Shown here piece after piece: positions 1-9,990 of a DNA stretch of 64,000 bases. The notes beneath the pieces were generated by a model. That model was not told the origin of the DNA, ran no database searches, and saw only the letters and a program-made list of their open reading frames with translations. The position numbers and the translations under genes were made by a program. Source of the stretch: Anastatus disparis. Taxonomy: Eukaryota > Arthropoda > Insecta > Hymenoptera > Eupelmidae. The DNA lies in assembly GCA_017163975.1 (NCBI GenBank), contig JAFFSR010000239.1, positions 4,898,001-4,962,000 of the forward strand, given 5' to 3'. How positions within the stretch are numbered: position 1 is the stretch's first letter; each line of letters begins with the position of its first letter.

Positions 1-1016
1 AAAAAAGTCCCTACTATAACTTGAAAAGCAAAAGAAAAAAGGAAACATTATTACACTTGTTGCTTTTCCATGGACGTTGAGAATTTTTATTCTTAACTTC
101 AAGAAATGAAGAAATTTTACGTCGAGAATACTTACCTCTTTTTTTAGGTAAATTCAAGTTTAAAGTTTTATGTAGATTCGTTAAAATACTATTTTTTTAG
201 AATTAAACGAATCTTTTTTCAATAGTATTACATAAAATATTTGTTATTTTGATTTATGGTTATTTACAGTGTTAATATGAGCAAAAGTAATTATTGATCG
301 ACATATCTAATTAAAGTTATCAAAGTTAAATGTAAAGCGATGGTTGAATAATAATGTATTTATAAGATACAATTGGATTAAAATTTGAAAGCTGTAAAGT
401 TAATTTATTCAATTCGATTGAAAAGAACAAATAACAATGAATAGAAAATATTTGATTTTACAACGTAAATAAATAAAATACTTTCCCTTTTTTCCAATCA
501 TTTGTAAACAATTTAAAATAAAACATGTTTTACAATTAATCGTTGGCGTTTATTTCTATTTCTTTTTTTTTATTATTTTCCTTTCTCGCTATTTTGTCTC
601 AATACAAATTTTTTTTTTCTTACCCTCTTGAAATTTTCTTGGGTATCCATCGAAGAGAGGCATTGTTGTGAATTCAAGTCACGAACGGTTTTTCAAAGCA
701 CGTGCGAGTTTCCATTTTGATTAATGCAAAGTGCACGCGAATGAAACAACAAGGTGTATACCGGGCGTTCGCTTTGGAAAAAAGGGAACGGTTTAAGGTA
801 TTATTCTTTCTTTTTGGATTGATATTTTTACAACTATAACATTTTTTTTACTAAATTCTCTTTTACAGATATAATAATCCATTTATTTATTGTCGATACG
901 TGACTTAAGAGGTTATGAAGATGTCAATCGTTTGAGATGATTCTTGCATTTTTATGGCATTTTTTTGTTAAAAGAACTTTTATTTGTATAAAGAAAAAAG
1001 ACTATTTGTTACTTTA
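1..1016. other. AT-rich non-coding stretch with one GC-richer block
   Basis: No open frame of interest on either strand. Positions 1-620 are AT-rich background with A and T runs. A pyrimidine tract followed by TAG|GTAAAT lies at about 130-152 and looks like a splice acceptor joined to a weak donor, but no good second donor follows within about 60 nt. Positions 640-800 are visibly richer in G and C, non-repetitive, and could be regulatory; no family was recognised. Confidence 0.6.
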
Positions 1017-1296
1017 TACACTGAGAAAAATAGATTATAACTTTAGTTATAGATAGTAATATAAATTACTATATTTTATAGGACAGCTGGGACATTTCTG
1101 CATTATAACGATTTTTATTACATTTATAACAAATATTACTATAAATTTGATAAGGTTGGCAACAATCGTTTAAGAAATGAAACTATATCTTATTAGAAAA
1201 ATTGTTATATTACATAGTAAAAATTATGCTATAGTAAAATTTGTTATGACAGAGTAAAAATATTTCATATCTTATGTTGGAATTAATGTTATAAAA

Positions 1297-1376
1297 ATAA
1301 TAAATTTTATTATGCATATAATAAATTTCATTATGCATATAATAAATTTTATTATGAATATAATAAATTTTACTAT
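1297..1376. repeat. 21 bp tandem repeat, about 3.8 units, inside the TIR element
   Basis: Units starting at 1297, 1318, 1339 and 1360 each begin ATAATAAATTT and continue ATTATGCAT with single-base changes; the fourth is incomplete and runs into TACTATTT. It arose within the body of the 1019-1838 element. Confidence 0.8.
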
Positions 1377-1497
1377 TTCAAATAGTAATGTCGAGTCGAT
1401 GATCTGTAAATTTATTTCTAACCTCAAAATTTTCTACCAAATTGAAAGTATAGTTGGGTAACATATGTAGACGATTCGAAATTTAATAAGTAACATG

Positions 1498-1692
1498 TCG
1501 TAATGGCGCAGTCGGTAACGTTCACGCTCTCCAGTCTCGAGGTCTCGGGTTCGACTCCACTTCAGGTCCATTTTTTTCTTAGGTAATATATTTTTAAAAA
1601 ATTGATATAATTAATATTAATAAATAAATCTGAAATTAAATGAATTTAAAAATTTCAATATCAAATTTCGGGTACAAAAAAAAAAAAAAAAA
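1498..1692 (+). mobile_element. tRNA-like, A-tailed SINE-like insertion nested in the TIR element
   Basis: The head holds both internal RNA polymerase III promoter boxes: box A TGGCGCAGTCGG at 1504-1515 and box B GGTTCGACTCC at 1548-1558. The stretch TCTCGAGGTC between them is shared with the SINE heads at 38.0 and 46.1 kb, which suggests related tRNA-type heads. Acceptor and T stems do not pair properly, so it is not a working tRNA, and no confident anticodon can be assigned. About 105 bp of AT-rich body follow and end in a run of 17 A at 1676-1692, as in a retroposed transcript. No convincing target-site duplication was seen, so the ends are approximate. Confidence 0.5.
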
Positions 1693-2024
1693 TTTTTTTC
1701 TACATATCTGTTTTCATAAATTTTACTATGTAATATAGTAAAATTTGTTATAATGCAGAAATGTCCCACTCGTACTATATAATATAGTAATTTTGAATAC
1801 AATCTATAGTTATATTTATTATAGGATTTCTCTCAGTGTAGAATATTTTCTTCAAAATTAGTGAGGAAATTATGAAATAACTTCTTTCGAATAAAAAATA
1901 TTTTAACTTTTTCTAATATAGTTCTACAAAGCTCAAGCAAAGCAAGTTTCTTTCTTTTTAATTACTAATTTATTGACCTTAGCGTAGTAATAAGACAATA
2001 TTAAAACTCTTAATTTTTGTTTAA

Positions 2025-2578
2025 GGGAGTACTATCGATATGAAGTTAGTCACCTGAGAATTTGTTCCAATTTTGATTATGTAGAAATAAACGTGTAATT
2101 ATATAATTTAAATAAATGTATAATGAACAAGTAATTTAATGTTTGAAATAAAGTATTGTACATATAATATGATCGTCTCTATTTACGATATTACGGTGTT
2201 GTCGAATTTCGTATTTTATAGATGTTCTCTTGCAATAATCGCCTTTTTGCTTGAATATTAATTAATTCCGATCCTCCAAAGTAGTAACTGATAAGTTTCA
2301 AAAGCATTTTACGTTTGTCGAATGATTTTCTATTTATAAAAAAATCCCCGTTAAAATCTGTATGTTAATAAAGTAGAATTTTTGAAATGAAAACGATAAT
2401 AACCTGATTTTCCATCATACTACATGTCAAAAGTGATGGAACTAAAAATACCAATATCTCTACTATTAGGTAGGCGATCGTTTTCAAATTTTAACCAAGG
2501 CTTATTTACACCCATATCAACCTTTATGCCAAGTTTCATCTAAAACTCTATGTTTATTCCCTTACCGATAGTACTCCA
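2025..2578. mobile_element. Short TTAA-flanked MITE
   Basis: The left end reads GGGAGTACTATCGATA right after TTAA (2021-2024). The right end is its near inverse, TACCGATAGTACTCCA, followed by TTAA (2579-2582). The terminal repeats are about 16 bp with two mismatches. A TTAA duplication is characteristic of piggyBac and Kolobok transposases. At 554 bp and with no coding frame, this is a non-autonomous derivative. It sits less than 200 bp from the TA-flanked element, so the first 2.6 kb is largely transposon-derived. Confidence 0.7.
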
Positions 2579-2786
2579 TTAAACCAATTACTTAATTCAA
2601 AGTGAAACAATATGCTTGCAAGCAAAATGTTTAATTATTATGATCAATTTTTTAATAAAAAAAATGAACAATATGTCGAAAAGATTTATCAAATATCATT
2701 ATGCGTACATTATCACGAATTAAAACTCTCTCATAAAATCTCAAAACATACTAAAAATATTTCAAAAATATATCTATAAGAATGTT

Positions 2787-2858
2787 TTTATTTTTGTTGC
2801 AGGTAATTTAATGAGTTATTTCTTAATCCATTAGAAAGACGATTACGTAATCGTAAGT
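2787..2858 (+). promoter_or_regulatory. Candidate recursive-splice site with short cryptic exon
   Basis: A T-rich tract (TTTTTATTTTTGTTGCAG) ends at 2802. It is followed directly by GTAATT, so that use of the acceptor would regenerate a 5' splice site. A second donor, ATC|GTAAGTAC, lies 50 nt further on (exon 2803-2852). A branch-point-like TACTAAAA lies about 50 nt upstream. This acceptor-donor fusion with a nearby downstream donor is known from ratchet points of long insect introns. GTAATT is a poorer donor than GTAAGT, so this is the weaker of the two sites here. It could be chance in AT-rich sequence. Confidence 0.25.
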
Positions 2859-4200
2859 ACATATTTGACTGAATATAACTTGCATATAATACAAATATAA
2901 CTTCAAGTACTCATAATTATTTTTTAATTAAAGCAATCAATTGCTTTGATCGAAGATAAATTATGTTTTGTACGAACCAGTACACAGACGTAGAAATATG
3001 TTTTTAAATATGTATTATAATCATTTCATCAAAATGATAAGCGTATTATTTAAAAAAAGAGGTTAAGGTGACAAAATTTTAATGTTTAAGAAAATAAAAA
3101 AACGGTTGAAACCATAAAAAAGCATCTATACAAATATTCAACGAATTGAACAGAGGGACCAGTCGATAAAAAAATAAAAAAACGTTTTCACGCTCACATA
3201 CACGAGCAAATTCACACATGCGCGGGCAAAAACACACACGTGCACACACATGACGAAGTGCTTTCAGTTGAAACAGTCGGTGCAAGCTGTATACCCAGCA
3301 TCAATGTGTACGTATACGTTTCTCTCTCTCTCTCTCTCTCTCTCTGTCTTACGGGCAATCCTCATCTTTCTCTTTGCGCGCATTACTTCCAGGTGCTTTC
3401 TTTCAAACGGACGTTCGCAACATTCTAGAATCCGGTAAAGAAAGAATCCAGTGGTGATAGTAAAGGGTTCGCAACCCAGTAATAAAAAAAAGGAAAAAAG
3501 AAGAAAAAAAAATAATAAAACAAGAATGTAAAAAAGAAAAAAGAAATAGCAGTGCTGGTTAGGAAACAAGACAGAGTTGAAGGTAGAATAGAGCGTAGGT
3601 GACAACACAAAGAGCAGGAGAAGAGAATGAAAAATCAAGGACAGACATGAAAATTTTTCACGCGGAAACTGCTGTGGAGATTGAAATGTCTGGTTATGAT
3701 TTCTCAAACGTTTTTCATCCAAAGAAGAAATTTTAAGAGCTCATGGCAGTTGCTAGAGAAAAGTTATGTCAATTTATTAAAAAAAGAAAATATATAAAGC
3801 TCTACCTAATCTACTGTATGAATATCAATAAGATTTACATATTCGTTTGTTTTTACTTTTTTAATTTAAGCTATTTCTTTATAGCTTTGTTTTTTGTTAA
3901 AATGCAAGTTAAACTTTGTAGACTAAAGATTAAATTGTTTTTAAAGTTAAGATTTTATTATACTAAGAAATACTTTATAACAAAGTTTTATTTTTTTTAA
4001 ATAAATTATAAAATTCATTACGTTTTAAAATTTTCATTTTATTCGAATAAAATCTAAATATTAAAAATGTTATCTGTATTTCAAATGACATTCAAGAAAA
4101 CGTTAAACATTAAATAACACAATCATAACATTCATCTTGATGTTATATAAATGAAAAGAAAACACAATAAAAAGATACCAATTCGTCTTCTTTTCCTCCT
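2859..4200. other. Non-coding, low-complexity stretch
   Basis: 3180-3250 is rich in CA and CACG dinucleotides, 3321-3345 is a (TC)n tract, and 3484-3545 is A/G-rich. Open frames across 3264-3722 on the minus strand are translations of these tracts (poly-Arg/Glu, poly-Phe/Leu) and not credible proteins. The remainder to 4200 is AT-rich background. Confidence 0.6.
3321..3345. repeat. (TC)n microsatellite
   Basis: Uninterrupted TC dinucleotides, about 12 units, ending in TGTCTT. Confidence 0.95.
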
Positions 4201-4204
4201 CCTT

Positions 4205-4440
4205 TGTTTTATTATTTTCATTTTCTCAAATTATAGTGCGTAAAAGCTTCTGCCTAACCCCTCCCTTACCCTACTCGCTTAAAAGGAGAGATTATCTAAG
4301 GGCAAAGCTAAAAAGTGAGATAGAAATAAAAGAGAGGCTGCGAATTGGCTGCTCGACGTCGTTGGAAAATTAGCACGCTTCATTAGAGCTGGTTATGCTG
4401 AGTGGCCTAGCTATTATGGCCTTTTCGCGCAACAGTAGAA
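4205..4440. other. GC-richer non-repetitive island
   Basis: It stands out from the flanks by its G/C content and lack of homopolymers, with words such as CTCGACGTCGTTGG and GGCCTAGCTATTATGGCC. No long frame and no RNA fold was recognised. It may be a regulatory element; the only support is composition. Confidence 0.2.
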
Positions 4441-6170
4441 AGCAAAGAGATAAGGAAAATAAGGAATAATGAACGTAAGATTAAAAGAGAAAAAATAAAT
4501 AAATAGATGAAAGAAACAATTACTTCAATTACAATGACAATTGTAGTTTAGGTAAAGCACTTAAGAAATGATAAGATTTTAATGAATTTTTAGTTTAATT
4601 AATGTTAATTATATTACAGCTTAACATCGCTATAATGAGATTGTCATTTATTCAAAACTTTATTCCTGTAATTTTAAATTTATTCTTTAATAACAAGCAG
4701 AATGATAAATGCACGTAATATAGAATTTAAAAATGGAAAATGGATAATTCATCAAATAATTGGTCATATTTTTTGGAATAAAAGAACGCTCAACGTAACT
4801 TGTTACATTATTTTTTAATCCCATTCTATCTTTGTCGAAGAACAATAAGCTAATTTTCGGTTTTTATACAGCATAGTTGACAATGTCGTTTGTAAATTTG
4901 CGTTTGATGCTACGATACTTTAGGAGCGTAGGTTCATACCTTGTCATGAGTATTTTGGTCAATTGCACGAGCTGAAAAGTTTGTGTAGATAAAATGAAAA
5001 TGAGATAGAAATTACTTTAAAAAAGACAAAATAAATATTTCTATAAAAATACGAGTAACGCATCCTAACGCTCGTAATGGAGTGAGATCGAGTAATGAAA
5101 TTAAACGTAAAGATAAAACAGAAAAGTGGAAAATTAAAAAAAAAGATATTTAGTTGAAATAAAATACCAGCAATGAATACGAAAAAATGAGGAAAATGAG
5201 AATGAATAAAAAGTATAAATTGCGAATTACAATGCATTTTGCTACTCATTCGTTATTAATTTTTTTTTCTTTATCCTGTTTTATGAATAAATGAATTAGC
5301 ATTTTCATAACTTTTTTTTAAATAAAAAACATTTAACATATTTTTTCGTGAATTGAAAATATTTTTACCACAAAATCCTATTGTTTATGATGAAATTCAT
5401 GAATAAAAATAATGTATCTGTTATTTATATTATTATTGAACAATACATTTATAACTTTAAATCTACAAAAGCTTCGGATGAAATGTAATTTTTTAAAATT
5501 GTATTAACAACATGATATGAAGGGCTTTTTGATAGCTCGTTAAATAATTAATCATCGAATTCATTACCATTTTTGAAAATCAATCAATTTTTTTGATCTA
5601 TTATAAATGTATAAAAAAAGCTATTCAATTCCAAAAAAGACGAATAGAAAATGGATGATTTTGAAATTATTTAAAAATTTTTAAATATACTCCTTTAGGA
5701 TGATACCATTCAATACGTTGCCACATGTAAATTCTCGATTTTACAAGTGGCTATCCATCAGATTAGAACGATTCTTAAGATGGTTATTGACTTGAATAAT
5801 CATTTTATTAATTAATGATAAACTAAACTTTCATCAAATTGAAATTAAAGTATTAATGAAATAAATAGAACAGTAATTAAAAAAATTGTACATCATTAGT
5901 TATTCAAAATTATGAAATGAAAATGTTTTAATAACTTTATAAATGTATATAGTAATAAATACTGTGTGAAAATAAACATATCATAAATGGATTTACACCT
6001 ACACTACATTAGTACTATAAATGGCACTTTTACTTATATTAAAAAGAAAAAAAAAGGAAAAAAAAACATTCTTTTGTCACGTCAAATGATAATAGAATAG
6101 AATAGGTATATAGAGAAAGAGTAGGAGAACCGGTATCACATACGCACAACACATACAAAGTATATATAGA
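4441..6170. other. AT-rich non-coding stretch
   Basis: No repeat family, RNA gene or plausible exon was seen. The 96-codon minus-strand frame at 4959-5249 is Phe/Ile-rich and has no exon boundaries or recognisable domain. 6030-6070 is an A-rich tract. Confidence 0.6.
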
Positions 6171-6171
6171 T

Positions 6172-6330
6172 ATACAGTAAGCTGACGCGACTGTTATTGC
6201 AATCGACTCATTTGCATATTAGGTCGAGTATTTAGACCTTTCTCTTTACCCCTTTTTTATTGTTCACTAGAGTCAAGCGGATTAGGACTCGTTGTCATGT
6301 AGAATCCATAGAAAGGTTAAATTCACTATT
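6172..6330. promoter_or_regulatory. GC-richer island with POU octamer, candidate enhancer
   Basis: This non-repetitive block contains the octamer ATTTGCAT at 6210-6217, the classic POU-domain binding site, next to AATCGACTC and AGGTCGAG. It ends where the AT background resumes. A single octamer is weak evidence; conservation in a related genome would be needed to call it regulatory. Confidence 0.2.
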
Positions 6331-6667
6331 CGCTTAAACATTGCTTTTTTCTTCTTTCTTTTCTTTTCTTTCTTCTTTGTTTTTCTACTCTTTTTTATTA
6401 GAATTTTAAATAGACTCGACAATAAGAGATAAACAGCGCATGTCAAAGTGGTTTATCTTCTGGTTTTTATAGATTTAAAGCTATATTAAAATGTGCAAAA
6501 TTATAGGATCTTTCTATTGTATTAAATATTGTTTTTCTATTTACGTCATAGTTTATTTTACTGAATAAATTATGAAATCTCATTAACTTGTATGGTTTCT
6601 AACGAGTAAAGGTATTTTGCAATTTGTTTTCAACAAATTTCAATAGTTGGCCATGATATTGTATAAC

Positions 6668-6876
6668 AAAGGAGAATCCATACGAATAAATACCAAATAA
6701 GGGTACACAGGAACGTATGAAACTAATATAAATAATTACATTTAGTAAAAGTATGGAAATTTAAAAAAAATTTACTTCAGGGAAATAAATGAAATTGATG
6801 ATTAGAAGTAAAAATAAGTGAAAAAATCAAGATTTCGTCAGACAGTTGAAACTAATCAAAATAATTAAATATTTTT
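6668..6876 (+). repeat. Dispersed repeat family, copy A
   Basis: First of four diverged copies. Shared landmarks in order: GGAATCCAT-like start, CCAAATAAGG, ACATTTAGTAAAA, AAGTGAAAAAATCAAG, ATTTCGTCAGACA, then AATTAAATATTTTT. There is no coding frame and no clear terminal repeat, so the element class is unknown. All four copies lie in the same orientation. Confidence 0.6.
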
Positions 6877-8040
6877 CTATTTTATTTCAGTATAAACTTA
6901 ATAAATTCAAAATTTTACAAATCACCTTACGCGAATCTTCCTTTGTGCTTACTACTTTACGTTTCAAATCGTGGCAATTTTTCAATCTCAACTTCTAATC
7001 ACCTGATCTAGCTGTCAAGGAAGTTATTTTTGTTTATCTCAAATATTAATTACTTAATCAACATTGTTTCCCAATATAATTTCGTCGAAAAATAATTTCT
7101 CCATCTCTCTTGTTTCATCTTTATCTAATAATTTTCCTCTTAGTTATCAAGGATTTACGTAAAAGCTTGCGTTAATACGTATATAACCCAAAGTGAAAGT
7201 GCTTGCAAAACTGTGAATATTACAAGTTCATAATGTATACAGTAAAAGCGAGGTAAACAAGCAAGATAGATTTCGTATGCCAAAGTTGCGTAAGCTTGGC
7301 AAACAGCTTGCTTCAAGCTGTACACCGTCGTTTACATCAGAAAACAAAAAAATAAATAAATAAATCTTAAAGTCAAACTAAAAGACGCACTTATCGTTAG
7401 ATACAAGAATTAAAAATAGAAAGAAAACTTTAGACAACTCCTAGGAGGAATTAAATTTGAATGAAAGCTGTATTTAAGAAATATAAGATTCTGGAAAGAC
7501 TAACACCTTTTAACTTTTTGCACAAAGTACAAATTACTTCCTTAAGGAGTTATCGTTAACTTTAACTCAAAGCATAGTTTTATAAAATAAGTGTTAATTA
7601 ATTGTTAGGAAATATTTAATGTTTATAATTGTTTGTTCTGAAGATGGTAATTTTATAAAACTTTGATATTTTTGAAAATTTAATCCACTTTATCGAAACT
7701 TTATAAGATGTTTTTAAGCGCTTATTACTTTTTTGTAAAAGATTTTAATATGATTGAAATAATTATAACTTTAAAATATATATTTAAGATTAGTTGTGAG
7801 CATGGTGAATATTGCTTTAGAATATAGTTTTGGAAATACAAGTTCTTATAAAAATTTATTACTTATTAATTTTTAATTTTGCTGTTTAATAATGATGTTT
7901 AATAAATTAAAAATGAAGGATACAAGAATGCAAATCGTAATCATGCATTTTATTCTCAAACAAGTTATTAGTTATTTATATTATGTTAAACAAAAATAAA
8001 AAACTAAATTCTTATTTTAGTAATTACTAATTTTCTCTAT
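6877..8040. other. AT-rich non-coding stretch with one perfect short hairpin
   Basis: No gene seen. At 7303-7321 ACAGCTTG and CAAGCTGT form a perfect 8 bp stem with a 3 nt loop, within a slightly GC-richer patch (7240-7330). The remainder is AT background. Confidence 0.55.
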
Positions 8041-9990
8041 ACTACTGTATGTGGTATATATCTATTCACGTGGGAAATCCGATTATTTATTCATTCGGCC
8101 CTCGACTCTTTTCGCTTATACGAACCTATATACTTACGTGCTTACTTTACAGCTGCTAATTACTTAGACACTTACACATGCATATAGACATAGGAAAGCA
8201 CGCACATACATGCATACGAATGCGCATACTCATATGTGTATATGAACATCCTGAAATATATAAATATGTGAACATTCGTGTACGCACACATGCATACGTA
8301 GGTCGTAAGATATATTACATACGTATACGTGCTCAAGACCGATTTCTAATCGTCTTAGTCGGATATTCTACCTCAAGCAAAACTTTAAGATACAAATTAG
8401 AATATTCTCATCTCATTTGCTCCTATAGTCTGACTATATTACGTACTTGTACTACTGAAAGTGTATTCGACTATGTTTTCTACAATACGCGTATACATAT
8501 ATACTTCTCTTTTCAGATAGTACTTAAGATGCGTCTAACGGAATTCGATCTCATTCTCTACTTGTCATTTTCCGCTGTCATACGCATTTACCATACCTAA
8601 AAGGGTTTGAAGGGTGGGTGGAAAACTGATGTCTGACTATATTCAAGTTTGACTACTTATACACTACTGAGGAAACGTAACTTGCAAAGCATTCATGCTT
8701 GTATTTTGTCGGGTAAGCCCTTTAGAATACGAATTTTCCGATAAGACGATTTTTCCGACTTCTTTGACATAACATTTACAATGAAGCGATGAAACGTTAC
8801 TTATCACACGTTTCCAAACAAATTCGTCACTGTCGCTTATAATGCCATTATTCACAGTGTGTGTGTTTTGTTGTTGAACTTAAAATTAGTCGATTATAGA
8901 GTATATTGTACTTTGAATAGTTCTGTTATTACATAAGAAAATTACAACAAAGTTAAATAACAATATTTATTTATTATTTATTTTTAAAGTAGTTTTATCG
9001 TATCACCTTTCGCATTCTTAATTTATTATTAAATGTATAAAAATTTTAGTTAACGAAAACAAAATTTATGTTTTATTGAAACGTTTAACAAAAATATTGA
9101 AAGTGATATTTGTTTAAATTATTGAATAATAAAAATAAGCTTATGAATCATGGTTTCTACCGTGGGATGATACAATGTTAAACTACATGTTTTTTTGTTA
9201 TCTTATGTGTTAATATTTAAAAAAGAACGATTCTACCAGTTTATTACAACAACAATAAATAAATATTTAATTTAACACATAGTTCTAATTAAAAAAAATA
9301 GTATTGTATTTCAAAAAGACCAATCAATTTTATTATGCTAAAATATCCATATATTTTGGATTATCTTTTAAATAATGTTTTTCAAAATCCAATTATGTTT
9401 TACGATTAAATAGAACTTCTCATAATATCAAGAATTTTATCTACCGTTTCATCACTATTTATTCGAATTAAAAATTTTGACAAAGTGTATAAATGTACTC
9501 GTAGCGAGGCAAGTTGTGTAATAAATTTTTCAAAATATGAAGAATAAGAAATAAAGAAAGTAGAAAATTGAACATTGCTCATAGTACTTCTTCTATATAC
9601 TCACGTATTCTTCTGGATGGCAAGAGGAATTGTCTCCCCAAAAGAAATAGGGAGATAGAGAGAGAGAAGTAAGAATATAAGGAAAAACTTTTCTTCGCGA
9701 TTATTTTTTTAAAAATGGCACAACGACGTTGCCGACGAAAAAAGCTTGGGAGTTTAAGACGTAGATAAAGATGCTTGGTAGCGGTTTGAAGAAAAAAAAA
9801 AAGCGAAAGAAAAAAAACATAAAAAAGCTCTAGTAGGATTGCTTTGCGAAGTAAGCTATGAAAAATGCAAGTGAAAGGAAGTGAAAACAGAAAAACAAAT
9901 ATAAGAAAGAGGGAAGAGAAATTGGCACTTAACATGACAAGTGAAAGTTTACTTGGCATCGCAAAAGCTCAGCCTTTAGTAAGTTGAAGA
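8041..9990. other. Non-coding; CA/CATG-rich low-complexity tract and AT background
   Basis: 8160-8330 is made of interleaved CATACG, CACACA and TGCATAC words. The 140-codon plus frame at 8178-8600 is a reading of that tract and has no domain. 8640-8860 is mildly GC-richer. The 126-codon minus frame at 9579-9959 is Phe/Leu/Ser-rich low complexity. No exon or RNA gene is supported. Confidence 0.55.

Larger units (their letters stand above)
1019..1838. mobile_element. Non-autonomous TIR element (MITE-like), TA-flanked, about 820 bp
   Basis: The two ends form long imperfect terminal inverted repeats of about 90 bp: CACTGAGAAAAAT at the left and ATTTCTCTCAGTG at the right. Deeper in, the arms share the block GGGACATTTCTGCATTATAA, near 1089-1110 on the left and inverted near 1750-1770 on the right. 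Both ends abut TA (1017-1018 and 1839-1840), the target duplication expected of Tc1/mariner-type transposases. There is no transposase reading frame, so movement would have needed a helper in trans. Arm divergence indicates an old insertion. Inside are a 21 bp tandem repeat and a tRNA-like insertion, listed separately. The superfamily is inferred only from the TA and is not certain. Confidence 0.8.

Noticed and set aside
145..152. AG|GTAAAT as a third ratchet point
   Set aside because: The pyrimidine tract is good but the donor is weak and no second GTAAGT follows at the expected distance.
1498..1570. Functional tRNA gene
   Set aside because: Acceptor and T stems do not pair and no confident anticodon loop forms.
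1572..1588. Pyrimidine tract + TTAG|GTAATA as a ratchet point
   Set aside because: Lies inside the transposon insertion, with a weak donor and no downstream second donor.
3264..3722. 152-codon minus-strand frame, the longest in the window
   Set aside because: It is a translation of (GA)n/(TC)n and A/G-rich tracts (Arg-Glu and Phe/Leu runs), with no domain and no conserved-looking region.
8178..8600. 140-codon plus-strand frame
   Set aside because: Built mostly on CATACG/CACACA low-complexity words; the reading shows Ile/Arg/Tyr/His runs and no domain.
9579..9959. 126-codon minus-strand frame with hydrophobic runs
   Set aside because: Phe/Leu/Ser-rich reading of purine-rich low complexity; the apparent membrane segments are composition artefacts.
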